A stretch of 5,647 nt of DNA from Thermoanaerobacterales bacterium (GTDB taxonomy: Bacteria > Bacillota > Thermosediminibacteria > Thermosediminibacterales > Tepidanaerobacteraceae): positions 1 through 5,647 of the forward strand of contig DUNY01000012.1 in NCBI GenBank assembly GCA_012839145.1, written 5' to 3'. Position 1 is the stretch's first letter, and each line of letters starts with the position of its first letter. Under the pieces are notes generated by a model. It searched no databases, had not been told where the DNA came from, and worked only from the letters and a program-made list of their open reading frames with translations. The translations under genes were made by a program, and so were the position numbers. This document shows, in pieces, positions 1 to 4,709 of this stretch.

Positions 1-293
1 ATGTCTTGGAATATAGAATTGAACGCATCGGAATTGATTCATTATATGGGAGCAGATCCAATCAAATTCCAGATACCTATCCGGTAAAAAATGCTACAGA
101 TGTTAGAGTAAGATTTGTCGTTAGAGTTTCTTCAAACATGGAAGCCAGAAAAGTTGAAAATGAAATAAAAGGCGGAGGAATAAATGGTGTAGCTGGAAGT
201 GGTGGCGTAAAAACAAATACTCGTAAAATCATAGGTGTAAAATCAACACTTATCCCAAGAGATGTTATTCATTACGAAGTTCATGAATTTTAA
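1..293 (+). CDS. AtuA family (DUF1446) protein, 3' end only
   Basis: This is the C-terminal ~96 residues of a protein that begins before the window; the reading frame is open from base 3 and stops at TAA 291-293. The segment rich in D-V-R-V-R, followed by a glycine-rich stretch (NGVAGSGGVKTN) and an ending with L-I-P-R-D-V, matches the end of the acyclic terpene utilization AtuA / DUF1446 family as I recall it. AtuA belongs to the Pseudomonas citronellol/geraniol degradation cluster, but its exact reaction is not settled, and DUF1446 proteins occur widely in bacteria that do not use terpenes. The AtuA-like small protein follows after 27 bases, so the two are surely co-transcribed and probably form one functional unit. 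An internal TTG at 6 is not a credible start; the gene is simply cut by the window edge. Confidence 0.8.
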   Translation, partial: VLEYRIERIGIDSLYGSRSNQIPDTYPVKNATDVRVRFVVRVSSNMEARKVENEIKGGGINGVAGSGGVKTNTRKIIGVKSTLIPRDVIHYEVHEF

Positions 294-306
294 TAAGATT
301 ACAAAT

Positions 307-312
307 AGGAGG
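307..312 (+). promoter_or_regulatory. Ribosome binding site of the AtuA-like gene
   Basis: A perfect AGGAGG lies 8 bases before the ATG at 321, fixing that start. In the decayed duplicate further downstream the equivalent position reads AATAAGTTTT, so the site has been lost there. Confidence 0.85.
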
Positions 313-320
313 TCTTAAAT

Positions 321-632
321 ATGGGGCAAATTCCACTAAGGGCTCTAGCTCATTCTAGAGCGGGTGATAAAGGGTCAACAGTTAACATTGCTGTATTCCC
401 TTATGAAGAAAAAAATTACGAGGTATTAGTTGAACAATTAACCACTGATGAGGTGAACAGATACTTAAATGGTATTGCGGGTTCAGTTGAACGGTATCTT
501 GTTCCCAATATACCGGCAATAAACTTTGTTTTAAGAGATGTTGAAAAAGGTGATGTAACTACGACGTTGGCACTAGACTATCACGGTAAAACTTTATGTT
601 ATCATTTGCTTGAAATGCCCATAAAAATTTAA
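321..632 (+). CDS. AtuA-like ferredoxin-fold domain protein
   Basis: This 103-residue protein matches the small C-terminal domain found fused to DUF1446 in long AtuA proteins and standing alone in many other bacteria. Recognisable family blocks are L-A-H-S-R-A-G-D-K-G-S-T-V-N-I (residues 9-23) and E-R-Y-L-V-P-N-I-P-A-I-N-F-V-L (57-71). The ending D-Y-H-G-K-T-L carries the usual conserved glycine-lysine pair. No signal peptide or membrane segment is visible, so it is cytoplasmic. It lies 27 bases after the AtuA fragment and is most simply the second subunit of a split AtuA. Its catalytic role is not established; partnership with the upstream gene is inferred from the fused homologues. A broken copy of its first codons lies at about 855-896. 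Confidence 0.85.
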   Translation: MGQIPLRALAHSRAGDKGSTVNIAVFPYEEKNYEVLVEQLTTDEVNRYLNGIAGSVERYLVPNIPAINFVLRDVEKGDVTTTLALDYHGKTLCYHLLEMPIKI

Positions 633-681
633 AGGCATAAATAACTTATTCAACGATGAATATTGTAGTTCGATGAGTGGT

Positions 682-719
682 CTTGTGGGTAAGTTACAAA
701 AGTGAAACTTGCCCACAAG
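682..719 (+). repeat. 14-bp inverted repeat (RNA hairpin)
   Basis: The arms are 682-695 (CTTGTGGGTAAGTT) and 706-719 (AACTTGCCCACAAG) around a 10-base loop. All 14 positions pair in RNA, one as G-U. There is no following T-run, so it is not a standard intrinsic terminator. It could be an mRNA-stabilising or processing stem between the AtuA genes and the transporter genes. The bases CAAGC (716-720) could alternatively pair with GCTTG (728-732), giving a smaller competing hairpin. Confidence 0.7.
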
Positions 720-759
720 CTATACAGGCTTGGGTTAAATTCTACAAAAAGGATACTAT

Positions 760-896
760 CTTATAGGAGATATAAACAGAGAGTATGTTATAGAAAATAG
801 TTCCGGATATCGCAATCATGAGTTTTAATACGGATTACCAATAAGTTTTTAAACATGAGTTTCACTAAGGGCCCAGCCATTCTAGAGCGGGTAATA
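760..896 (+). pseudogene. Remnant of a duplicated AtuA / AtuA-like gene junction
   Basis: Bases 816-892 align with 281-365, which hold the end of the AtuA gene, the short spacer and the start of the AtuA-like gene. Shared blocks are TCATGA[A/G]TTTTAATA (281 and 816), CACTAAGGGC (334 and 863) and a 15-base identical block CATTCTAGAGCGGGT (351 and 878), all in the same order and similar spacing. Upstream, an open frame from 739 ends in N-H-E-F-stop at 826-828, echoing V-H-E-F-stop of the intact gene; the residues L-I, R-E and V-I before it may correspond to L-I, R-D and V-I. The copy has lost its ribosome binding site, and small indels put its ATG (855) and the L-R-A / H-S-R-A-G codons in different frames, so it is not functional. 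Similarity before about 780 and after 896 is uncertain. Confidence 0.75.
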
Positions 897-974
897 TGAG
901 AAATGAGATTATACAAATATTGAAAATATGATTTAGCACTGAACAAATTTGAGGGCTTAAACAGCCATTAGTAA

Positions 975-980
975 AGGAGG
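975..980 (+). promoter_or_regulatory. Ribosome binding site of tctB
   Basis: AGGAGG inside a longer AAAGGAGGTG match lies 9 bases before the ATG at 990 and decides that start. Confidence 0.85.
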
Positions 981-989
981 TGCAAATCA

Positions 990-1433
990 ATGCCTACTAA
1001 TTTTAAAATTGGTCTTTTTGCAACTATAGTAGGAGGCATATATTTTATCATGGCAATAAGAATACCAATAGCAGCAATAGGTGATCCTATGGGGCCAAAA
1101 TACTTTCCCATCGGATTGGGTGCAATTATGCTTATTGCGGGGGTAGTACTATTAATTAAGGGATACCTTGAACACGCAGCAGTTCCTGGCAAAATGGAAA
1201 CCAAATCAAAAAAAGATTATTCTATGATAGTCATTACTATAATCATTTCTTTGGCATATACAGTTTTATTTTATAAGTTGGGCTTTTTGATAGCAACGAT
1301 GTTGTTTTTAGGCAGCCTAATGTTTATTATGAACGGAAAACAGGCATGGCTCCAAAATATCATCATTACAGCTGTTTTTACCATAAGTATGTATGTGATA
1401 TTTGAACGAGTCTTTCTAATTACTTTACCATAA
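990..1433 (+). CDS. tctB: TTT transporter small membrane subunit, TctB family
   Basis: This 147-residue hydrophobic protein has the layout of TctB, the small membrane subunit of tripartite tricarboxylate transporters. Membrane segments lie at about residues 7-24, 39-57, 78-95, 98-114 and 121-138. The typical block G-D-P-M-G-P-K-Y-F-P-I-G-L-G (31-44) sits between the first two, and the protein ends in the family's common L-P. A charged loop (about 68-77, K-M-E-T-K-S-K-K-D) separates the two halves. TctB acts in the cytoplasmic membrane with TctA; its precise role in transport is not well defined. The tctA start lies 19 bases after its stop, and a small hairpin covers its stop codon. The substrate cannot be inferred, since TTT systems carry citrate, other carboxylates and unrelated acids. 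Confidence 0.88.
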   Translation: MPTNFKIGLFATIVGGIYFIMAIRIPIAAIGDPMGPKYFPIGLGAIMLIAGVVLLIKGYLEHAAVPGKMETKSKKDYSMIVITIIISLAYTVLFYKLGFLIATMLFLGSLMFIMNGKQAWLQNIIITAVFTISMYVIFERVFLITLP

Positions 1434-1438
1434 AGTAA
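1420..1438 (+). repeat. Hairpin over the tctB stop, next to the tctA RBS
   Basis: A perfect 8-bp inverted repeat TTACTTTA / TAAAGTAA with a 3-base loop (CCA) contains the tctB stop codon (1431-1433). It ends directly beside the AGGAG of tctA (1439-1443). Ribosomes finishing tctB would melt it, which could couple translation of the two membrane subunits. The stem is A/T-rich and therefore modest in strength. Confidence 0.6.
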
Positions 1439-1443
1439 AGGAG
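1439..1443 (+). promoter_or_regulatory. Ribosome binding site of tctA
   Basis: AGGAG, within AAAGGAGTG, lies 9 bases before the GTG at 1453. It supports that GTG over any later in-frame ATG, such as the one at codon 9. Confidence 0.8.
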
Positions 1444-1452
1444 TGATTATCT

Positions 1453-2958
1453 GTGACAGAAACATTTAAGTACTTAATGCTTGGTTTTGTACAAGTCCTA
1501 CAACCGCTCAACATAATATGGTTGATTATTGGTTCAGTTCTTGGAACTGTTCTGGGAATGCTGCCTGGAATTGGGCCAACAACTGGAATTGCTTTAATGT
1601 TGCCACTGACCTTTGTCATGGATCCCTTAACTGCATTGTTGACTATGTGTGCCATCTACTATGGGGCAATGTTTGGAGGTTCCCGGAGTTCCATACTATT
1701 GAATATCCCTGGTGACGGGGCCGCAATTGCTGCCTGTTTTGACGGTTACCCCATGGCAAAGAGCGGAAAAGCTGAATCAGCTCTTGCTATATCAGCCATT
1801 GCATCGTTTTTTGGCGGCTTGATTGCAACTATTGCATTTGTATTTTTGGCATTACCTGTTTCACAATTTGCTTTAAGATTCAGGCCACCAGAATATTTTG
1901 TTCTGATGGTTTTTGCATTAATCGTTACTGCTGCCAGTTCAAAAGGAGACCTTTTCAAGGGGCTTCTTTCTATTGTTTTTGGTTTGATGTTTGCTACAGT
2001 AGGAATTGAGCTTCAATCTGGCGTGGAAAGAATGACCTTTGGAATTGCCGAATTACAATCCGGAATTGATTTTATTGTTGTAATTGTAGGGGTTTTCGGC
2101 TTGGGTGAAGTTTTTACTAATTTGGAAAGTCTTAACCGTCAAAGCTTAAAACCTATTCAGACCAAATTCAAAAAGATTTGGATTACCATGGAGGAGTGGA
2201 AGAGGAGTATTGGCCCAATACTAAGAGCCACACCGGTTGGTTTTTTGGTAGGGGTGTTACCAGGAGCAGGCGGAACTATTGCTAGTTTAATGGCTTATAA
2301 TAATGAAAAACAAATTTCCAAAGAACCCGATAAATTCGGTAAAGGTGCTATTGAAGGTCTTGCCGCACCAGAAGCGGCTAACAATGCTGCTTCGGTAGGT
2401 GCTTTAATTCCTATGATGACCATGGGAATACCCGGTTCCGGAACCACCGCAATAATGTTGGGGGCGTTGATTATGATGGGTTTGCAGCCTGGACCCTTGC
2501 TTTTTACACAGCATCCTGCACTGGTATGGGGGGTTATCGCATCAATGTTTTTAGGTAACATAGTCTGTGCCATTGTAAATATTCCAATGGCTAGTTTGCT
2601 TGTAAGGGTTTTGGCGATTAAACCCACTATATTGTATCCATTGGTGCTGGTTATGGCATTTATGGGTGTATATACAGTGAATTTTAGTACCGGAGATTTT
2701 GTTCTTATGATTATGTTTGGTGTGATAGGTTACTTTATGAAGAAATATAAGGTACCCACAGGACCAATGATACTTGCAGTGATTGTAGGTCCGATGATGG
2801 AGCAGTCCTTTAGCCAAAGCATGAAAATGACCTCTAGTTGCAATAATATTTTCTTCAGTTCTTATATTTGCATAGGACTATGGATTTTAACGGTATTGTC
2901 GATAGCCTATCCTTATATTGCCACTGGTATAAAAAAATTAAGAACAATAGATATTTAA
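1453..2958 (+). CDS. tctA: TTT transporter large membrane subunit, TctA family
   Basis: This 501-residue polytopic membrane protein is TctA, the permease of a tripartite tricarboxylate transporter; the length is normal for the family. Two related halves are visible. The first has G-M-L-P-G-I-G-P-T (35-43) and Y-Y-G-A-M-F-G-G-S-R-S-S-I-L-L-N-I-P-G (69-87). The second has G-V-L-P-G-A-G-G-T (267-275), A-P-E-A-A-N-N-A-A (305-313) and G-I-P-G-S-G-T-T-A (325-333). These glycine/proline re-entrant-type motifs are expected to line the substrate path. The position after G-G-S is R-S-S rather than the T-T-S/A I remember from Salmonella TctA, perhaps reflecting a different substrate. TTT systems are secondary transporters that receive ligand from the TctC binding protein. 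The start is a GTG. The tctC gene follows 140 bases later with no terminator between. Confidence 0.93.
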   Translation: MTETFKYLMLGFVQVLQPLNIIWLIIGSVLGTVLGMLPGIGPTTGIALMLPLTFVMDPLTALLTMCAIYYGAMFGGSRSSILLNIPGDGAAIAACFDGYPMAKSGKAESALAISAIASFFGGLIATIAFVFLALPVSQFALRFRPPEYFVLMVFALIVTAASSKGDLFKGLLSIVFGLMFATVGIELQSGVERMTFGIAELQSGIDFIVVIVGVFGLGEVFTNLESLNRQSLKPIQTKFKKIWITMEEWKRSIGPILRATPVGFLVGVLPGAGGTIASLMAYNNEKQISKEPDKFGKGAIEGLAAPEAANNAASVGALIPMMTMGIPGSGTTAIMLGALIMMGLQPGPLLFTQHPALVWGVIASMFLGNIVCAIVNIPMASLLVRVLAIKPTILYPLVLVMAFMGVYTVNFSTGDFVLMIMFGVIGYFMKKYKVPTGPMILAVIVGPMMEQSFSQSMKMTSSCNNIFFSSYICIGLWILTVLSIAYPYIATGIKKLRTIDI

Positions 2959-3085
2959 TGGTAATTAAGGACTCAGAGATTTAGTTAGTGATAAACAAAC
3001 CAAAATGATGAGGTGAGTTAACAGTGAAGGGAGGTAAATGTATATTATTTAATGGTATAAAGGCAAAAACACCAAAAATTTATAA

Positions 3086-3091
3086 AGGAGG
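3086..3091 (+). promoter_or_regulatory. Ribosome binding site of tctC
   Basis: AGGAGG within AAAGGAGG lies 7 bases before the ATG at 3099. It decides this start over the in-frame GTG at 3024, which would place 25 charged residues in front of the signal peptide. Confidence 0.85.
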
Positions 3092-3098
3092 ATACAAA

Positions 3099-4100
3099 AT
3101 GAGTAATGGCCGTGCTCTAAGAACTGTGGTAATGTTGCTATTGGCAGTATTCGCTTTAAGCTTGACAGGGTGCCAACAAACTAAAACGGATTCTTATCCA
3201 AGTAAACCGATAACTTTCTTAGTTCCTTTCGGTCCAGGGGGCGGGATGGATACAACAGCTAGAGCTGCCGCAAAGGTTATGGTGGATGAAAAGATTATTA
3301 CCCAGTCTGTTCCCGTTGAAAATCGTGCTGGTGGTGGTGGTAGTGTCGGGATGTCATACATAATCCAGCACAGAAAAAATGACAACTATACCTTATTGTT
3401 CCACTCTGCAGGCATCCTGCTAAATAAGATAGGAGGGCAGACCGAAATTGACTATCAAGATGTGACGCCCATTGCAAAATTGTTGAGCGATTTTAACATA
3501 TTCTGTGTAAAAAGTGATTCTACGTTACAAAACATAAATGATGTTATGAGTATGTTGAAAAATGATCCTAAATCCCTAATCGTTGGAGGAACTTCTGAAC
3601 CTGGAGGCAATGACCATATTAATTTTATGATTGCTGCGAAAGAGTTCGGCATCGATATCAAGAATGTAGAATATATCACCTTTGACGGTAGTGGTGAACT
3701 AGTGGCGGCTTTGTTAAATGGTACCATCCAGGTAATGTCTGCTGGGGTTAACGATATTATCGGCCAACTAGAAGCTGGCAATTTTAGAGCCCTGGGAGTA
3801 ATGAGTGATAACAGATACGAACATGAATTGCTGAAAGACATTCCTACCATGAAAGAACAGGGGATAAATGTGAGTTACGAAACCTGGCGTGGCGTTTTTG
3901 GACCACCTGAGATGTCCGAAGAATCAAAAGAATTTTTGGAAGACGCCTTTGAGAAATTGATTGAAACTGATGCTTGGAAACAAATGCTAGTTAAATACAA
4001 TTGGACCAATTCTTTTATGGGTAGTGATGAGTTCAATAAATTCTTAGAGGAGCAAAATCAGACTATTGAAGAATTCTATACTGAAATGGGTTTAAAATAA
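3099..4100 (+). CDS. tctC: TTT extracytoplasmic substrate-binding lipoprotein, TctC/Bug family
   Basis: This 333-residue protein begins with a lipoprotein signal: basic residues R5 and R8, a hydrophobic stretch (9-22) and the lipobox L-T-G-C with the lipidated cysteine at 25. It should be anchored outside the membrane. The mature part is a TctC/Bug binding protein. It opens with Y-P-S-K-P-I-T-F-L-V-P-F-G-P-G-G-G-M-D (33-51), whose glycine loop and aspartate contact the ligand carboxylate in characterised members. V-E-N-R-A-G-G-G-G (73-81) and G-G-T-S-E-P-G-G-N-D-H (163-173) follow. The C-terminus has the usual W-K-Q-M-L-V-K-Y-N-W-T and E-M-G-L. The ligand is unknown. Starting at 3024 instead would add an unlikely charged leader. 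A terminator follows at 4189. Confidence 0.93.
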   Translation: MSNGRALRTVVMLLLAVFALSLTGCQQTKTDSYPSKPITFLVPFGPGGGMDTTARAAAKVMVDEKIITQSVPVENRAGGGGSVGMSYIIQHRKNDNYTLLFHSAGILLNKIGGQTEIDYQDVTPIAKLLSDFNIFCVKSDSTLQNINDVMSMLKNDPKSLIVGGTSEPGGNDHINFMIAAKEFGIDIKNVEYITFDGSGELVAALLNGTIQVMSAGVNDIIGQLEAGNFRALGVMSDNRYEHELLKDIPTMKEQGINVSYETWRGVFGPPEMSEESKEFLEDAFEKLIETDAWKQMLVKYNWTNSFMGSDEFNKFLEEQNQTIEEFYTEMGLK

Positions 4101-4188
4101 AAGAGAAACATAAAAATAAATGATCGGAGCTGTTGTCAGCTGCAGATTTGACATTTACATAAAAAGATTTAGTGCTGTAATTTTTCAA

Positions 4189-4216
4189 AAAGGGCCAAAA
4201 GCTCTTTCTTTTTTTT
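4189..4216 (+). terminator. Rho-independent terminator of the transporter operon
   Basis: The stem AAAGGGC (4189-4195) pairs with GCTCTTT (4201-4207), including one G-U in RNA, around a 5-base loop. It is followed by C and eight T residues (4209-4216). It lies 88 bases after the tctC stop and ends the plus-strand operon. Confidence 0.82.
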
Positions 4217-4221
4217 ATTAG

Positions 4222-4483
4222 AAACAAAAGTATGCTAGCCGAAAAGGGAAAGATGGTGTTTTTGAAAAAGCCGATGGAGGGACAATATTTTTAGATGAAA
4301 TCGGTGACATGCCATACCCTCTTCAAGTGAAGCTGCTCAGGGTGATTTCTTCATGCCCGTAGGTGCTTTGTCTATAAACGCATAACTGCCCTGCTATTTC
4401 CACTAAAAACAGCAGAGAAGACATTAGGGCAACTTTTATATAATAAATATATAAGATCGGCTTTTAATATGCTCCCCTTATAG
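4222..4483 (+). pseudogene. Decayed sigma-54-dependent transcriptional activator
   Basis: The open frame 4222-4362 encodes a segment of the AAA+ domain of an NtrC-type sigma-54 activator. It starts [16 protein letters not shown], runs through the Walker B block [11 protein letters not shown] (about 4279-4311) and on to L-Q-V-K-L-L-R-V. In intact members A-S-R-K-G follows directly after the GAFTGA loop, so everything before it is missing. After a stop (4360) the match seems to resume in another frame as [10 protein letters not shown] (4353-4382). A third frame gives K-T-A-E-K-T-L-G-Q-L-L-Y-N-K-Y (4406-4450), which may be a deleted Fis-type DNA-binding helix pair. The Walker B part is certain, the last part tentative. 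Such activators often sit beside the catabolic or transport genes they control, so this may be the lost regulator of the tct operon. Confidence 0.8.
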
Positions 4484-4533
4484 TAGACAGTGAAAATTAT
4501 AAAACTGTTTACATAAAGGGAGCACATTTTTTT
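4466..4533 (+). terminator. Possible terminator formed by the inverted repeat
   Basis: The inverted repeat 4470-4524 would fold into a long imperfect hairpin on the plus-strand transcript and is followed closely by seven T residues (4527-4533). It could stop any read-through before the SOS-like promoter downstream. Confidence 0.4.
4470..4524. mobile_element. IS3-like terminal repeats head to head (MITE-like relic)
   Basis: The left arm 4470-4491 starts TGCTCCCC and ends GTAGACAGT. The right arm 4504-4524 starts ACTGTTTAC and ends GGGAGCA. They are imperfect inverted repeats of 22 and 21 bases with a 12-base spacer. Outer TG...CA ends, an early run of C and an inner GTAGACA are the pattern of IS3-family insertion sequence ends as I know it. 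No transposase lies between them, so this could be a minimal internally deleted element. I see no clear target-site duplication (AATA versus CATT flanks). Alternatively it is just a long terminator-type hairpin, since seven T residues follow. Confidence 0.5.
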
Positions 4534-4560
4534 ATGAGTCGAAAACCGAAAGTTTACTTA

Positions 4561-4589
4561 TTGAAAAACGTCAATAATTAGTATATAAT
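4561..4589 (+). promoter_or_regulatory. Strong sigma-A promoter upstream of the Rpn gene
   Basis: TTGAAA (4561-4566, five of six consensus bases) and a perfect TATAAT (4584-4589) are separated by exactly 17 bases. Transcription should begin near 4596, giving a leader of about 114 bases to the Rpn start. No terminator lies between. The leader contains a 14-codon frame (4626-4670) behind AAGGGGGT; whether it is translated is unknown. Confidence 0.75.
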
Positions 4590-4594
4590 AAAAC

Positions 4595-4608
4595 CAAACA
4601 TATGTTCG
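4595..4608 (+). promoter_or_regulatory. LexA (SOS) box at the transcription start
   Basis: CAAACATATGTTCG matches the Gram-positive SOS box CGAACATATGTTCG at 13 of 14 positions. Read on the other strand, CGAACATATGTTTG fits the GAAC-N4-GTTT form. It begins 6 bases after the -10 box and covers the expected start point, a classic position for repression. LexA binding is inferred, not shown. Confidence 0.65.
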
Positions 4609-4678
4609 TGAAGGGGGTATAGGAAATGATTTTTTACCAAGCTCTATTTCTAAAAGCCGTACAATTCTAATAAATTCA

Positions 4679-4687
4679 TGATATAAT
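4679..4687 (+). promoter_or_regulatory. Extended -10 promoter directly before the Rpn gene
   Basis: TGATATAAT is a perfect -10 with the upstream TG of extended -10 promoters. The -35 position (GTACAA near 4659) is poor. Transcription would start near 4694, just before the ribosome binding site, leaving a very short leader. Confidence 0.5.
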
Positions 4688-4697
4688 ATAAGCAAGT

Positions 4698-4704
4698 GGA
4701 GAGG
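4698..4704 (+). promoter_or_regulatory. Ribosome binding site of the Rpn gene
   Basis: GGAGAGG lies just before the GTG at 4710, with GGAG 8 bases upstream of it, supporting a GTG start. The first residues M-E-K-Q-T-K-Y-P-L-M-D-P-K-I-D match the usual family N-terminus. Confidence 0.75.
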
Positions 4705-4709
4705 ATAAA

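Larger units (their letters stand above)
633..989. other. 357-base gap: hairpin and decayed duplicate
   Basis: No intact gene is visible here. From left to right it holds a strong hairpin without a T-tract (682-719), a frameshifted remnant of an AtuA / AtuA-like junction (core 816-892), and the ribosome binding site for tctB (975-980). I see no convincing sigma-A promoter; the best candidate, TTGGGT at 731 with TACTAT at 755, is weak in both boxes. No -24/-12 sigma-54 element (TGGCAC-N5-TTGC type) was found. Transporter transcription may therefore run through from the AtuA genes. Confidence 0.6.
4101..4709. other. 609-base region without an intact gene
   Basis: Contents in order: a weak 5-bp hairpin (AGCTG/CAGCT, 4128-4141), the transporter terminator, and the ghost of a sigma-54 activator (4222 to about 4483). 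These are followed by an IS3-like inverted repeat that ends in a T-run (4470-4533), a sigma-A promoter with a LexA-type box (4561-4608), a possible 14-codon leader frame (4626-4670, ATG to TAA), and an extended -10 promoter (4679-4687) just before the Rpn gene. The mix of decayed gene and mobile-element-like ends marks a rearranged junction. Confidence 0.7.

Noticed and set aside
731..760. TTGGGT / TACTAT as a tctB promoter.
   Set aside because: Only three of six and four of six bases match consensus; too weak to call.
855..899. Short frame ATG 855 to TGA 899 as a small gene.
   Set aside because: It is a shifted frame through the decayed copy of the AtuA-like gene start and has no ribosome binding site.
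968..1204. Minus-strand open frames across tctB, tctA, tctC and the Rpn gene.
   Set aside because: They mirror conserved plus-strand genes, lack ribosome binding sites and show no recognisable protein family.
3024..3098. GTG at 3024 as an earlier start of tctC (25 extra residues), with GAGGTGAG before it.
   Set aside because: The ATG at 3099 has a perfect AGGAGG at 7 bases and gives a standard lipoprotein signal peptide; the longer form would bury the signal behind a charged leader.
4148..4181. Perfect TTGACA at 4148 as a promoter.
   Set aside because: No acceptable -10 at 16-18 bases; TGTAAT is 22 bases away, and any transcript would meet the terminator at 4189 at once.
4439..4444. TATAAT at 4439 as a -10 box.
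   Set aside because: No -35 at the right distance (the bases there are GAGAAG-like); it lies in A/T-rich pseudogene sequence.
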